Source: Thermoproteota archaeon
Lineage (GTDB): Archaea > Thermoproteota > Bathyarchaeia > Bathyarchaeales > Bathycorpusculaceae
Reading direction: 5' to 3'
Length of the DNA: 8,490 nucleotides
Assembly: GCA_012511995.1 (NCBI GenBank)
Contig: JAAZFA010000234.1
Coordinates: forward strand, 1 to 8,490
Shown here: positions 1 through 6,488 of the stretch, piece after piece
Numbering within the stretch: position 1 is the first letter of the stretch
Layout: every line of letters starts with the position of its first letter
The notes under the pieces: model-generated
Seen by the model: only the letters and a program-made list of their open reading frames with translations
Database searches by the model: none
What the model was told of the DNA's origin: nothing
Made by a program: the position numbers and the translations under genes

Positions 1-22
1 AATGGTTTAAGGCATAGTACAG

Positions 23-1321
23 TTAACTATTAGCAATGATTGTTTGATTTTGAAATTCGCCCCTTATCTTCTGGTGCGGATACACTTTTGTTGAAGCGAG
101 GTTACAACCCTCATCTAAGATAACATCGTCAGCAACTACACTTACTGCACTAACCTTCGTTGGACAACTGCAACTTGAGTTAACTGCTACATGCCTACCA
201 ATAATACTGTCATAGATCTCTGTGTAATCACCGACTATTACGCGGTCTAAAATTGCTGAATTAATAATTGTCGCGTTTTTCCCTATTCGTGTATAGTTGT
301 CAATGCAGGAATTGACTATACGTGCTCCATCTTCTATTTCACAATGGCGTCCAATCAAAACAGCGCCTTCTACAGTAATTTTCTTCTGCTTAATTTTCTG
401 GATAATGTCTTGTCGACGCTTCTCGGAATCATCACTCTCGCCTTGGATGAAAATCAAGGAATTATCCGATAACCTACCACCGAAATCGCGTAAAGTTGAA
501 AAACTACCATGCAGTAGATTCTTCATAGCATCCAAATAACTCTTAGGTGTACCAACATCAAACCAGTTACCCTTAAGTGTATAACCATACACAGGACGAC
601 CTGTTGAAATCACATAAGGGATAAAATCATAACCAAAATCTAAACGATTCTTTTCTTTAATAATCTGCTGAACACCCTTTTCTTTGAAGATCTTTCGAAT
701 TTCTGGCGAAATCAAATACAACCCAGTGTTAGCTAAATTACTTGGTGCGTCTTTAGGAAGCGGTTTCTCAACAAACTTTAAGATACGTCCAGAATTGTCT
801 ATGTCTGCTATCCCTAAACCTTCAACGTTATCCACTTCTCGAAGAACAATAGTTAAACAGGATTCTTTCGCCCTATGAAAATCCATAAGGTTCTTCACCT
901 TTAAATCAAAAATATTATCACCTTGGGCAGCGAAAATGGGACTATTAAGCTCATAGTATTCAATATTTATACGAGCAGAATCTGCACTCCCCAAATCAGG
1001 AACATTTGGCTGATATTTTATGTGAATATGTGGTTTTATATTATATGTTGCTGAAAAACCTGCGCCAGACTCGAAATAGTCATAGAGGTCTCGATAGTTG
1101 GTGTAACCCTTAACACCAAAAATAAAATTTCTGATACCTTGACTTGCCAGCGACAAAAGCGAGAACTCAACAAGCGGTCTGTTAAGCAAGCGAAGACATG
1201 CTTTGCTAGTATCAGCTGTTAATGGGAGAAGTCGGGTTGCTTTCCCGCCGACTGGAATGATTACCCGTATTTTTTCAGGCGAATAGTTGTCACCTACGAG
1301 TGGTGCATATTTGTCGCTCAA
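23..1321 (-). CDS. NDP-sugar pyrophosphorylase (sugar-1-phosphate nucleotidyltransferase) with C-terminal left-handed beta-helix domain
   Basis: 432 residues. The enzyme class joins a sugar-1-phosphate to an NTP, giving an NDP-sugar and pyrophosphate, in the cytoplasm for glycan or surface-polymer synthesis. Residues about 18-270 are the nucleotidyltransferase fold: the glycine-rich loop is GGKATRLLPLT (25-35; the usual GxGTR has Ala in place of the second Gly), Lys40 follows in TSKAC, a GDN metal site is at 134-136, EKP at 185-187, NTG at 198-200 and NWFDVGTP at 252-259. A charged, probably helical linker (about 296-316) leads to hexapeptide-type repeats (about 318-415), as in GlmU- and GDP-mannose-pyrophosphorylase-like enzymes. 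The base and sugar cannot be read from sequence. The start is a TTG with only a weak ribosome binding site; no ATG or GTG start is available in frame upstream before a TGA, and the catalytic domain begins at about residue 18, so little coding sequence can be missing. It lies 73 bp after the DUF454 gene on the same strand and may be cotranscribed. Confidence 0.9.
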   Translation of the reverse strand: MSDKYAPLVGDNYSPEKIRVIIPVGGKATRLLPLTADTSKACLRLLNRPLVEFSLLSLASQGIRNFIFGVKGYTNYRDLYDYFESGAGFSATYNIKPHIHIKYQPNVPDLGSADSARINIEYYELNSPIFAAQGDNIFDLKVKNLMDFHRAKESCLTIVLREVDNVEGLGIADIDNSGRILKFVEKPLPKDAPSNLANTGLYLISPEIRKIFKEKGVQQIIKEKNRLDFGYDFIPYVISTGRPVYGYTLKGNWFDVGTPKSYLDAMKNLLHGSFSTLRDFGGRLSDNSLIFIQGESDDSEKRRQDIIQKIKQKKITVEGAVLIGRHCEIEDGARIVNSCIDNYTRIGKNATIINSAILDRVIVGDYTEIYDSIIGRHVAVNSSCSCPTKVSAVSVVADDVILDEGCNLASTKVYPHQKIRGEFQNQTIIANS

Positions 1322-1333
1322 GCCGCGTCTACC

Positions 1334-1356
1334 ACTTAAGGAAAGCTTGGTTAAGT
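1334..1356. promoter_or_regulatory. Dyad just upstream of the nucleotidyltransferase start
   Basis: ACTTAA (1334-1339) and TTAAGT (1351-1356) form a perfect 6-bp inverted repeat around an 11-bp spacer that itself contains the palindrome AAGCTT. It sits 12-35 bp upstream of the TTG start at 1321, in the gap after the DUF454 gene. It could be an operator or a weak RNA hairpin; chance is quite possible in A+T-rich DNA. Confidence 0.2.
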
Positions 1357-1394
1357 CTTTTAATGTTTCTCATTTTCCGCTAAATAGCCAAAGT

Positions 1395-1817
1395 TCATAG
1401 CTGTTTTTTAAAGGTGGGTATTCTAGTCAAATGTATACTGACAATTAAAGCAATAGCTAAAAGTACAATTTGCATAATCAAAATTTTGTCTACAACAAAA
1501 AACGTTGAATAAAGAATAGCAATCCACAAAAACGATATTGCAAGTACCTTTGTTTTCATCGGGATACCCCTACCAGCTTGATAATTTCTAATGTATTCAC
1601 CAAACCACCTATTGCTCATTAGCCACTTATGCATCCGCTCAGAACTACGAAGGTAACAGGCTGCAGTTATTAGCAAAAAAGGTGTAGTTGGTAAAATGGG
1701 TAAAACAATGCCAATGATACCCAAGGCAAGCGAGGCAGTACCTGCAACTATTAACAATGCTCTAACGGTTCTTCGTTTATTAATTTTTAAAGAAGCCGTT
1801 GGTTCGTGGTTTGTCAT
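1395..1817 (-). CDS. DUF454 / YbaN family small membrane protein
   Basis: 140 residues, a normal length for the DUF454 (YbaN) family, whose function is not known. The family hallmark is clear: LGIIGIVLPILPTTPFLL (about 32-49), then a Ser-Ser-x-Arg-x-His-x-Trp segment and RWFGEYIRNY (69-78) with a following GRGIP. Hydrophobic segments lie at about 18-57 (a hairpin broken by the Pro-rich LPILPTTP) and about 90-132. The amino end is basic (KINKRR), which suggests a cytoplasmic N-terminus. The ATG has no ribosome binding site, but TTTTTATTAT (plus-strand 1841-1850) lies 24-33 bp upstream, where an archaeal TATA box would sit for a leaderless mRNA. The family also occurs in bacteria, so it says little about lineage. 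Confidence 0.88.
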   Translation of the reverse strand: MTNHEPTASLKINKRRTVRALLIVAGTASLALGIIGIVLPILPTTPFLLITAACYLRSSERMHKWLMSNRWFGEYIRNYQAGRGIPMKTKVLAISFLWIAILYSTFFVVDKILIMQIVLLAIALIVSIHLTRIPTFKKQL

Positions 1818-1840
1818 GTTTCTTGTTTGAAGTATATACG

Positions 1841-1850
1841 ATAATAAAAA
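1841..1850 (-). promoter_or_regulatory. Probable archaeal TATA box for the DUF454 gene (leaderless transcript)
   Basis: Read on the minus strand this is TTTTTATTAT, 24-33 bp upstream of the ATG at 1817. No ribosome binding site lies between, so a leaderless message starting at or near the ATG fits. Inference from position and composition only. Confidence 0.3.
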
Positions 1851-1965
1851 TCCACCGTTTACACTTAAACCTGTTTGACTTAAAAATCATTGAATATAAA
1901 AACAATGCCAAGAGAACATAACAATGCACTGTTTAAATGAACAATCTTCTAAGCAAATAAATAGA

Positions 1966-1990
1966 AACTATACCGTTGATTTGTATAGTT
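1966..1990. promoter_or_regulatory. 8-bp inverted repeat upstream of the Rieske pseudogene
   Basis: AACTATAC (1966-1973) and GTATAGTT (1983-1990) are perfect reverse complements around a 9-nt spacer. The dyad ends 12 bp before the ATG at 2003, so it may have been an operator or 5'-leader hairpin of the intact ferredoxin gene. The rest of the spacer (about 1851-1965) shows only A+T-rich sequence without a recognisable gene. Confidence 0.3.
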
Positions 1991-2002
1991 GAAGAAAAAT
2001 AT

Positions 2003-2306
2003 ATGCCAATAATAGACGAAAAAGAACGTGAAGAGGGCAAATGAAAGTTGTTCACGCACAAAACAAATCAGTGCTGCTAATTAAGAAAAACAACAAAATC
2101 TTTGTTACTGACGATCGATGTTCACACATGGGTCGCAAGTTTTCAGGCGGCAACTTGATGAATTTATTATTATTTGTCCCTGTCACGACTAGCATTTTAA
2201 CCTAGAAGCTGGTGAATATGTAAATGACTCATTGTATACTTTGACCACCTACCCCTTTAAGGTATAAACAGGAAAAATTTGAGCACAACTGGAAGAAGTT
2301 TTCTAA
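2003..2306 (+). pseudogene. Decayed Rieske-type [2Fe-2S] ferredoxin gene
   Basis: Three reading frames taken in turn rebuild one Rieske protein of about 100 residues. Frame one from ATG 2003 gives MPIIDEKEREEG. After a one-base deletion near 2039 the frame from 2041 gives MKVVHAQNKSVLLIKK..., then DDRCSHMG. After a second one-base deletion near 2155 the frame from 2157 gives DEFIIICPCHD, a TAG (2190), then HFNLEAGEYV, and later a TAA (2265) and a TGA (2280) before the final TAA (2304-2306). Both cluster-binding motifs survive: C-x-H (CSH) and C-x-x-H (CPCH). The stops look like single-base changes; the TGA falls where these ferredoxins often have Trp (GKI-W). Rieske ferredoxins carry electrons to oxygenases or other oxidoreductases. 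No neighbouring gene is an obvious partner. Sequencing error is unlikely to explain five separate lesions. Confidence 0.85.
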
Positions 2307-2314
2307 AAATGTAG

Positions 2315-2344
2315 ATAGGAAACTACCATTGCGGTAATTCCTAT
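2315..2344. terminator. Imperfect hairpin between convergent units
   Basis: ATAGGAA (2315-2321) pairs with TTCCTAT (2338-2344), and inside it TACC (2324-2327) pairs with GGTA (2333-2336) around the loop ATTGC, with a small 2x1 internal bulge. It lies between the end of the Rieske pseudogene (plus) and the end of the surface-protein gene (minus), where a two-way terminator would be expected. There is no long T-tract after it on either strand, so the role is uncertain. Confidence 0.35.
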
Positions 2345-2351
2345 GGATACT

Positions 2352-3539
2352 TTATTGGTTGTAGACCCTGATTTCAACGATGAATTTTGCAAACATGTTA
2401 GCAATCGTTGCATACCCGTCTGAACCGACGAATGAAACCATCAAATACGCATTATCTTCAAAGTCTAAGTTTGTGCTTGTACCGTTTAGATGATAAGCAA
2501 GTATCATATTTACTGAGCTACTGGGTGTCGCTACAGAAGCGGTTGTAGGATTATACATCGTTAAACCCGAACCAGTCACTTCCGAATAAGTATAGTTTTT
2601 TACGTAACCATCTATTGCTTTGATACTAAGAATCTGCCCGCTAGACATACCACCAATTTCAGTTAGCAAACTCATCATCGGAACACCAGCGTATGTTCCA
2701 TAATCAAAGACACCCCTATCGCTCTTGTATTTACCTCCGAGTCCTGAAATCATCGCATATGATACGAGGTCATCTTGGTCAAGTGTTACAGTGCTGTTGT
2801 CAGCTCCGATAATGGTAACCTTTGTATCGGCTATGGTTATGGTGGGTGATAGTGTAGCTGTGGGGTTTTGCGTAGGTTGGGATGTAGTGGTAGGTTCGAT
2901 TGTCGGTTTAGGAGTTGACGAAGCAGTGGGTTGCGGGGTTTGTATAGGGTTGATTTGTAGTTTAACAATCATCTTTCCCCATACATTGCCGGGGGTTGCC
3001 AGGCCTTCAACGCCTAAAACACCCATCTGCAGGGGACCATCGTCACTTGATAAAGCTAAACCATCTTTGTAATAGATTACAACCAGTTTTAATGGTTGAG
3101 TTGCTGCAGTAACGTTTGCAGAAGTATTGTATGTTATATAGTCTTCACCGTTTACTGCTTGCTTGTAATTGTATGTGTTTGCGTAGCCATCTTGAGCTAT
3201 AGCGGTTAGTGTTTCTCCGTCTTTCATGCCTCCGACTAAATCTAGTAGGTCAGTAACCGCTATGCCTGTGTAGGTTCCTTCGTTTTTTATTTGATTGTTT
3301 GACATTTTAGCACCTTTACCTGTGTATGCTTCGAGGGTTGCTATGTCGGATTCTGTTAGTGTTTTTGTTGTGCCATCGCTGCCAACGAGTGTTAGCGTCA
3401 TTGCGGGTAAGTTATTGTTTTGATCTGTGGGTTTTGAGAGTATGTAGTTGGCGGCTACTAATGAGATTGACGTAACTATTATGATGATTACAATTACTGC
3501 TAAGAGTTTAGTGTTAAAGTTTTTTTTCTTGATGCCCAT
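2352..3539 (-). CDS. Membrane-anchored surface protein with two sulfite-oxidase-fold (molybdopterin-binding-like) domains
   Basis: 395 residues. A basic N-terminus (KKK) and a hydrophobic segment (12-32) act as a signal anchor or uncleaved signal peptide. Two related domains follow: about 46-197 and about 239-392. Each shows the same series: a start like LVGSDG/IIGADN, an acidic 'L-x-x-x-D-L/I' stretch, GTYTGIAVTDLLDLVGG or GTYAGVPMMSLLTEIGG, a DGY motif followed by a Tyr/Thr-rich strand, a 'VIYYKDG/ILAYHLNG' strand, and a closing 'I-V-E-I/I-V-K-L' strand. This is the fold named oxidoreductase molybdopterin-binding domain. The linker (198-238) is Pro/Thr/Ser-rich, as in many archaeal surface proteins. 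There is no Cys in the whole protein, so the molybdenum-ligating Cys of true sulfite oxidases is missing and enzyme activity of that type should not be assumed. The start is an ATG with a weak AAAGGCG site; the shared dyad at 3570-3594 lies upstream. Confidence 0.8.
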   Translation of the reverse strand: MGIKKKNFNTKLLAVIVIIIIVTSISLVAANYILSKPTDQNNNLPAMTLTLVGSDGTTKTLTESDIATLEAYTGKGAKMSNNQIKNEGTYTGIAVTDLLDLVGGMKDGETLTAIAQDGYANTYNYKQAVNGEDYITYNTSANVTAATQPLKLVVIYYKDGLALSSDDGPLQMGVLGVEGLATPGNVWGKMIVKLQINPIQTPQPTASSTPKPTIEPTTTSQPTQNPTATLSPTITIADTKVTIIGADNSTVTLDQDDLVSYAMISGLGGKYKSDRGVFDYGTYAGVPMMSLLTEIGGMSSGQILSIKAIDGYVKNYTYSEVTGSGLTMYNPTTASVATPSSSVNMILAYHLNGTSTNLDFEDNAYLMVSFVGSDGYATIANMFAKFIVEIRVYNQ

Positions 3540-3569
3540 ACTTTTCGCCTTTGAGGATACAAGATATTG

Positions 3570-3594
3570 CGATATTACTATTTAATCATATCGG
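3570..3594 (-). promoter_or_regulatory. Shared dyad operator over the promoter of the two-domain surface-protein gene
   Basis: CGATAT (3570-3575) and ATATCG (3588-3593) form a perfect inverted repeat with a 12-bp spacer. On the minus strand the spacer contains TTAAATA (plus-strand 3579-3585), a TATA-like box about 40 bp before the ATG at 3539. The 25-bp block matches 4731-4755 at 22 positions. A dyad enclosing the TATA box is the usual layout for an archaeal repressor site. The binding protein is unknown. Confidence 0.6.
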
Positions 3595-3640
3595 GTTCTT
3601 TAGTAGAATAAATCAGTAAACAATAGAACGCCAAATTGAC

Positions 3641-3647
3641 AAAAAAA
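3641..3647 (-). terminator. Poly-T terminator of the phosphoesterase gene
   Basis: Seven consecutive T on the minus strand (A on plus), 6 bp beyond the TGA stop at 3654-3656. A plain T-run without a stem is the standard archaeal termination signal. It lies upstream of the next gene's dyad promoter, which supports separate transcription units. Confidence 0.45.
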
Positions 3648-3653
3648 CATACT

Positions 3654-4694
3654 TCAACGATGCCTAACATCCAAATGTGTCCTCACAAGAAATACACAAA
3701 CAACCAGAAAAACGACTATAAACATAACAACTAAAGCAAATTCAGAAACCAAAGAAAAACCACGATTCACCAATAAATCATTATAAAAAGGAGTATCCAA
3801 AATGAAATCGTTGTTTGAATCATCCAAAAATTTATTCAAATAGACACTAAACGTTTGCACATCAATAGTCCCTTCTGCAACATTAACCATCAAGATTCTA
3901 GCACAAGCAGCACCATACCGATTATATGCATCCTGCTGATTGAACAATAACTCGTGACGATCACCCACCCTCGTGCGATTGCCCGATGTTGGATGATAAT
4001 GACCATTAAGCGTTAAAAACACGTTAGCGTGTTTGTCCAACACCGTATTCTTGAGATTGGTCGCCCATTCATCGTATTTGCATTGTCTATTTAGATATGC
4101 ATGGGTTGCAACTATTGCATGTGCTTGAGGATTAGCATCCAAAACACCTCTCACCCAATCTAGGACAGATTCATTTGCATAATCAGCGATGCATACGACT
4201 AAACATTCCCAACCTGATATATCAAATATTGCTGCATTGTTCATTCCATCATCTTTTGTACTAACCCAGTATGGTTTAGCAGCTAGCGACTCTGGATTAA
4301 ATGCAGTATATTGGTTGCCTATCCAGTAAGACCTGTTGTAGTCATGATTGCCAACGTTCCAACAGTAAGGAATACCGTTGTCAAGCAATATCCCCATGGA
4401 TTGGTTTGCGTTCAGCCATTGCGTACGGTTGCCTTCATCATTTACGAGGTCTCCTGTATGCACCACCATTTTAACATTATAAACATCCTTGTTTTCAACT
4501 ATCCAGCGACATAATTGATCATTGTAAATAGCGTTACTTTCTGATAGGTACTGGGTGTCGGTAATCCAAACAATCGAAAATTTCTCCGTTTCGTTCAAAG
4601 TTGGGGTTGCTTGTGCAACAACTGGTGATAGACCAGCCAGGATTACTAAAAACGAGGCGTAAATGCATATGTGAATGTCGCAATGTTTTTTCAA
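3654..4694 (-). CDS. Exported, membrane-anchored calcineurin-like metallophosphoesterase
   Basis: 346 residues. The N-terminus has a signal peptide (hydrophobic about 9-26; likely cleavage after VAQA, residue 29) and the C-terminus a single membrane helix (about 317-337) followed by a basic tail (RTHLDVRHR), so the catalytic domain should face outside, anchored by its C-terminus. Metallophosphoesterase motifs appear in order: ITDTQY (Asp46; Gln48 replaces the usual His of D-x-H), GDLVND (81-86), GNHD (115-118), THAY with His198, and GHYH (231-234). These residues bind two metal ions and hydrolyse phosphate esters. The substrate cannot be told; the subtype resembles secreted Ser/Thr-phosphatase-like or nucleotide-cleaving enzymes. 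The start is a TTG with a weak GAGAG site; no in-frame ATG precedes the signal sequence. It has its own copy of the dyad promoter shared with the surface-protein gene downstream. Confidence 0.88.
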   Translation of the reverse strand: MKKHCDIHICIYASFLVILAGLSPVVAQATPTLNETEKFSIVWITDTQYLSESNAIYNDQLCRWIVENKDVYNVKMVVHTGDLVNDEGNRTQWLNANQSMGILLDNGIPYCWNVGNHDYNRSYWIGNQYTAFNPESLAAKPYWVSTKDDGMNNAAIFDISGWECLVVCIADYANESVLDWVRGVLDANPQAHAIVATHAYLNRQCKYDEWATNLKNTVLDKHANVFLTLNGHYHPTSGNRTRVGDRHELLFNQQDAYNRYGAACARILMVNVAEGTIDVQTFSVYLNKFLDDSNNDFILDTPFYNDLLVNRGFSLVSEFALVVMFIVVFLVVCVFLVRTHLDVRHR

Positions 4695-4730
4695 TATGTT
4701 TCTCTCAGTTAAGATTTAAAAACAAATCAT

Positions 4731-4755
4731 CGATATTACTATTAAATACTATCGG
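4731..4755 (-). promoter_or_regulatory. Shared dyad operator over the phosphoesterase promoter
   Basis: CGATA (4731-4735) and TATCG (4750-4754) form an inverted repeat enclosing, on the minus strand, TTTAATA, a TATA-like box. The block matches 3570-3594 at 22 of 25 positions, including the first 13 in a row. It ends 36 bp before the TTG start at 4694 (30 bp for the other copy), so position relative to the gene is kept as well. The lysR stop codon is only 24 bp away on the other side. Confidence 0.6.
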
Positions 4756-4778
4756 TCTTTCTCATAAAAATAGTCTTC

Positions 4779-5702
4779 TTAACACACCAACGCTTTACTC
4801 TTAAACTCATAAGACCTACAAAACTCCCAAAAAACCTCAGAAGGATTAAGCAACGCTCTCTTAGGTCTAACCATATAAAGTGTACGCGCCGTTTTTGTGC
4901 CCACGATTGGAATAACCTTTACAAGTCCTGCAGCTTGGGCTTTTCTAGCAGCAATCGACGAAACAATGCTTATGCCCCTACCCTCAGAAACGGCTGTTAT
5001 CACTGACGATGTACTGCCAACTTCAAACGCAACTTTAATGTCTTCGAGGTTAATGCAATTTGTTTTTAACATTTTTATTATTTCAAGCCTTGTACCAGAT
5101 GTTTCTTCGCGCATTATAAATTGGTAGTCTAAAGCATCTGAAAGCTTGACCTCTTTATACTCAGCTAAATCATGATTACATACAGTAATCAAAACTAGCT
5201 GATCTTGACCTATTTTAAGAAATTCAAACTCATTTTCAAAACCTTCTTTTGTTCCAACTGCCGCAAACTCTGCGTCGTTTGCCAATAAACTTGCAAGGCT
5301 AACCAGGCTATCTTGAGCTTTAATTTTAAATTTTATTTCAGGGTATTTTTGTTGAAAATCACCGATTAAACCAGGAATAATATGTTCTTCTGTTATTGTG
5401 CTGGCCACTATTCGGATTATTCCTGAGAGGGTATGTTTGACATTGGAAATTTTTGCTTTTGCATCCGCGCCTTGCTTTAAAATTTCTTCCGCTGCCTTCT
5501 TGAGAATTACACCTGCTTCTGTTATTTCTACCCCCTTTGCAGTACGTTTGAAAAGTTCCTCTTCAAAGTATCCTTCTAAGGCAGCGATGTGGTGGCTAAC
5601 GGTGCCCTGACTGATTTTTAGCTCTTTAGCGGCGATAGAAAAACTACAATTTCTTTCCACGGTGAGAAAAGTGTTTAAATAGTCAAATCGAATGTTTTCC
5701 AT
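4779..5702 (-). CDS. LysR-family transcriptional regulator, probably of the selenium/sulfur genes
   Basis: 307 residues, full length for LysR. The winged helix-turn-helix is at 1-60 (YLNTFLTVERNCSFSIAAKEL, then the recognition helix around SQGTVSHHIAALE and the wing LFKRTAKGVEITEAG). A linker helix (about 64-88) leads to the periplasmic-binding-protein-like effector domain (about 90-295), with REETSGTR (about 198-205), a loop seen in CysB/CysL-like and selenium-associated LysR proteins. It is divergent from the dsrE-tusA-selD genes; LysR proteins usually control the divergent neighbour and themselves. NCBI recognises a 'selenium metabolism-associated LysR' family in this kind of context; whether this protein scores there I cannot test. 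The start is an ATG with GGAG (plus-strand 5714-5717) 11 nt upstream, slightly long. LysR regulators are common in bacteria and less so in archaea, which hints at old transfer. The effector is unknown. Confidence 0.9.
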   Translation of the reverse strand: MENIRFDYLNTFLTVERNCSFSIAAKELKISQGTVSHHIAALEGYFEEELFKRTAKGVEITEAGVILKKAAEEILKQGADAKAKISNVKHTLSGIIRIVASTITEEHIIPGLIGDFQQKYPEIKFKIKAQDSLVSLASLLANDAEFAAVGTKEGFENEFEFLKIGQDQLVLITVCNHDLAEYKEVKLSDALDYQFIMREETSGTRLEIIKMLKTNCINLEDIKVAFEVGSTSSVITAVSEGRGISIVSSIAARKAQAAGLVKVIPIVGTKTARTLYMVRPKRALLNPSEVFWEFCRSYEFKSKALVC

Positions 5703-5744
5703 GCGCTTTTTTGCTCCAGCAAATAACGTATGTTGCGAATCTAT

Positions 5745-5766
5745 ATATTAATCCATGGATAAATAT
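5745..5766. promoter_or_regulatory. 22-bp dyad in the lysR-dsrE divergent spacer (candidate LysR operator)
   Basis: ATATTAATCCA (5745-5755) is followed directly by TGGATAAATAT (5756-5766); 10 of 11 positions are complementary, centred on the palindrome ATCCATGGAT. It lies 42 bp from the lysR start and 58 bp from the dsrE start, where an autoregulated LysR protein would bind. The binding is inferred from place and symmetry. Confidence 0.45.
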
Positions 5767-5780
5767 CACAAATGCCTTAT

Positions 5781-5801
5781 ATTGGTTTTTTTAATAACTA
5801 A
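5781..5801 (+). repeat. 21-bp direct repeat, copy 1 (probable dsrE core promoter)
   Basis: ATTGG, seven T, then AATAACTAA. It matches 6418-6438 at 20 of 21 positions (17 in a row from the first base). The TTTTTAATA part lies about 30-38 bp before the dsrE ATG, a suitable place for an archaeal TATA box. It may be a shared promoter or binding element for the dsrE-tusA and selD units. Confidence 0.5.
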
Positions 5802-5824
5802 TATTGACAATTTAGTGATGCATT

Positions 5825-6175
5825 ATGACAAATTTCACTATCATAATCTTTGAAGCTCCCTATGCAAAAGAGCGTGCTCTATCTGCACTCCGTTTCGCTT
5901 GGACTGCCGACATAGAAGGTAATAAAGTAAGAATTTGGCTATTTGAAAACGGTGTCTATCTAGCTAAAAGAGGTCAAAAACCGGCACAAGGCCTAACCAA
6001 TTATGGTCAAATGCTTGAAGGCATGATAGAAGGAGGTGTAGAAGTCAAAGCGTGTGGTGTATGTGCTGATGCTCGCGGTTTAACTCAAGCAGACTTAATT
6101 GAGGGCGTCAAGCTTGCAACTATACATGACTTGGTTGATTGGATTTCAAACAGTGATAAAGTTCTCACTTTTTAG
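5825..6175 (+). CDS. DsrE/DsrF-family sulfur (selenium) carrier-like protein
   Basis: 116 residues, typical for single-domain DsrE-like proteins, which carry persulfide on a Cys during sulfur transfer in the cytoplasm. The sequence starts with a beta strand (FTIIIFEAP), an Arg/Ala-rich helix, VRIWLFENGVYLA (35-47), and the conserved VEVKACGVCADARGL (about 72-86) with Cys77 and Cys80; the first is at the position of the active Cys in the family. The start ATG has GTGAT (5815-5819), the end of an archaeal GGAGGTGAT site, 5 nt upstream. The stop TAG overlaps by one base a possible GTG start of the TusA-like gene, so the two are translationally linked. Together they supply the two domains of bacterial YedF, a protein tied to selenium metabolism. 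A role as sulfur rather than selenium carrier is equally possible. Confidence 0.88.
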   Translation: MTNFTIIIFEAPYAKERALSALRFAWTADIEGNKVRIWLFENGVYLAKRGQKPAQGLTNYGQMLEGMIEGGVEVKACGVCADARGLTQADLIEGVKLATIHDLVDWISNSDKVLTF

Positions 6176-6186
6176 TGTGGTTATTT

Positions 6187-6411
6187 ATGAATTTTGAAAA
6201 AATTGACGTTAAAGGAAAAATGTGTCCAATACCCGTGGCTCTAACAAAACGGAAATTAGATTCTATGAAGTCAGGGGAAATGCTCGAAGTCGTTGGTGAA
6301 GGGGACTTAGAGTTTGAAAATATTCAACGCTGGGTAATAAATAATGCTCATGAAGTAGTCAAGGTCGATAAGTCAGGTAACGAATTTAGTTTACTGGTTA
6401 AGAAACATTAA
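6187..6411 (+). CDS. TusA/SirA-like sulfur (selenium) carrier protein
   Basis: 74 residues from the ATG at 6187; a GTG at 6175, overlapping the dsrE stop codon, would add MWLF. I prefer the ATG because family members start just before the 'ID.KG..CP.P' strand. The hallmark CPxP is MCPIPV with Cys13, which forms the persulfide (or selenopersulfide) in TusA proteins. KIDVKG precedes it, and the rest (LDSMKSGEMLEVVGEGDLEFENIQRW...) follows the two-layer alpha/beta fold, with an FSLLV strand near the end. The paralog group also includes YedF, whose N-terminal half is this domain and whose C-terminal half is DsrE-like. Here the DsrE-like gene comes first and the two are separate chains. SelD follows on the same strand after 209 bp. 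The sulfur or selenium partner is not shown by the sequence. Confidence 0.9.
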   Translation: MNFEKIDVKGKMCPIPVALTKRKLDSMKSGEMLEVVGEGDLEFENIQRWVINNAHEVVKVDKSGNEFSLLVKKH

Positions 6412-6417
6412 TTACGC

Positions 6418-6438
6418 ATTGGTTTTTTTAATAATTAA
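6418..6438 (+). repeat. 21-bp direct repeat, copy 2 (tusA terminator or selD-unit promoter)
   Basis: ATTGG, seven T, then AATAATTAA; one mismatch to 5781-5801. It begins 6 bp after the tusA stop, so the T7 run (6423-6429) could terminate dsrE-tusA. It could equally be a promoter for the selD leader, matching copy 1. If it is a promoter, the selD mRNA would have a leader of roughly 160-170 nt. Confidence 0.5.
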
Positions 6439-6488
6439 AATGCAAATTATTAATATACAACGTTAGACTGATAATAGTAGATCATACA

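Noticed and set aside
1329..1373. 14-codon frame (ATG 1373, stop TAG) on the minus strand just before the nucleotidyltransferase start
   Set aside because: Short, basic and without family resemblance. It may be a chance uORF and is too weak to call as a gene.
2003..2306. TAG or TGA in the Rieske frame as pyrrolysine or selenocysteine codons, given the nearby selD
   Set aside because: The frame also has a TAA and two frameshifts, and the TGA lies where Trp is expected, with no nearby Cys-like active site. Decay explains all lesions.
2725..3072. 115-codon open frame on the plus strand opposite the Pro/Thr-linker region
   Set aside because: It is antisense to a clear two-domain protein, and its Val/Gly-rich sequence is what the reverse of a Pro/Thr linker produces.
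6175..6186. GTG 6175 as the tusA start (overlapping the dsrE stop codon)
   Set aside because: Possible, but the added MWLF is not typical of TusA N-termini, and the ATG at 6187 fits family length. The alternative is noted in the entry.
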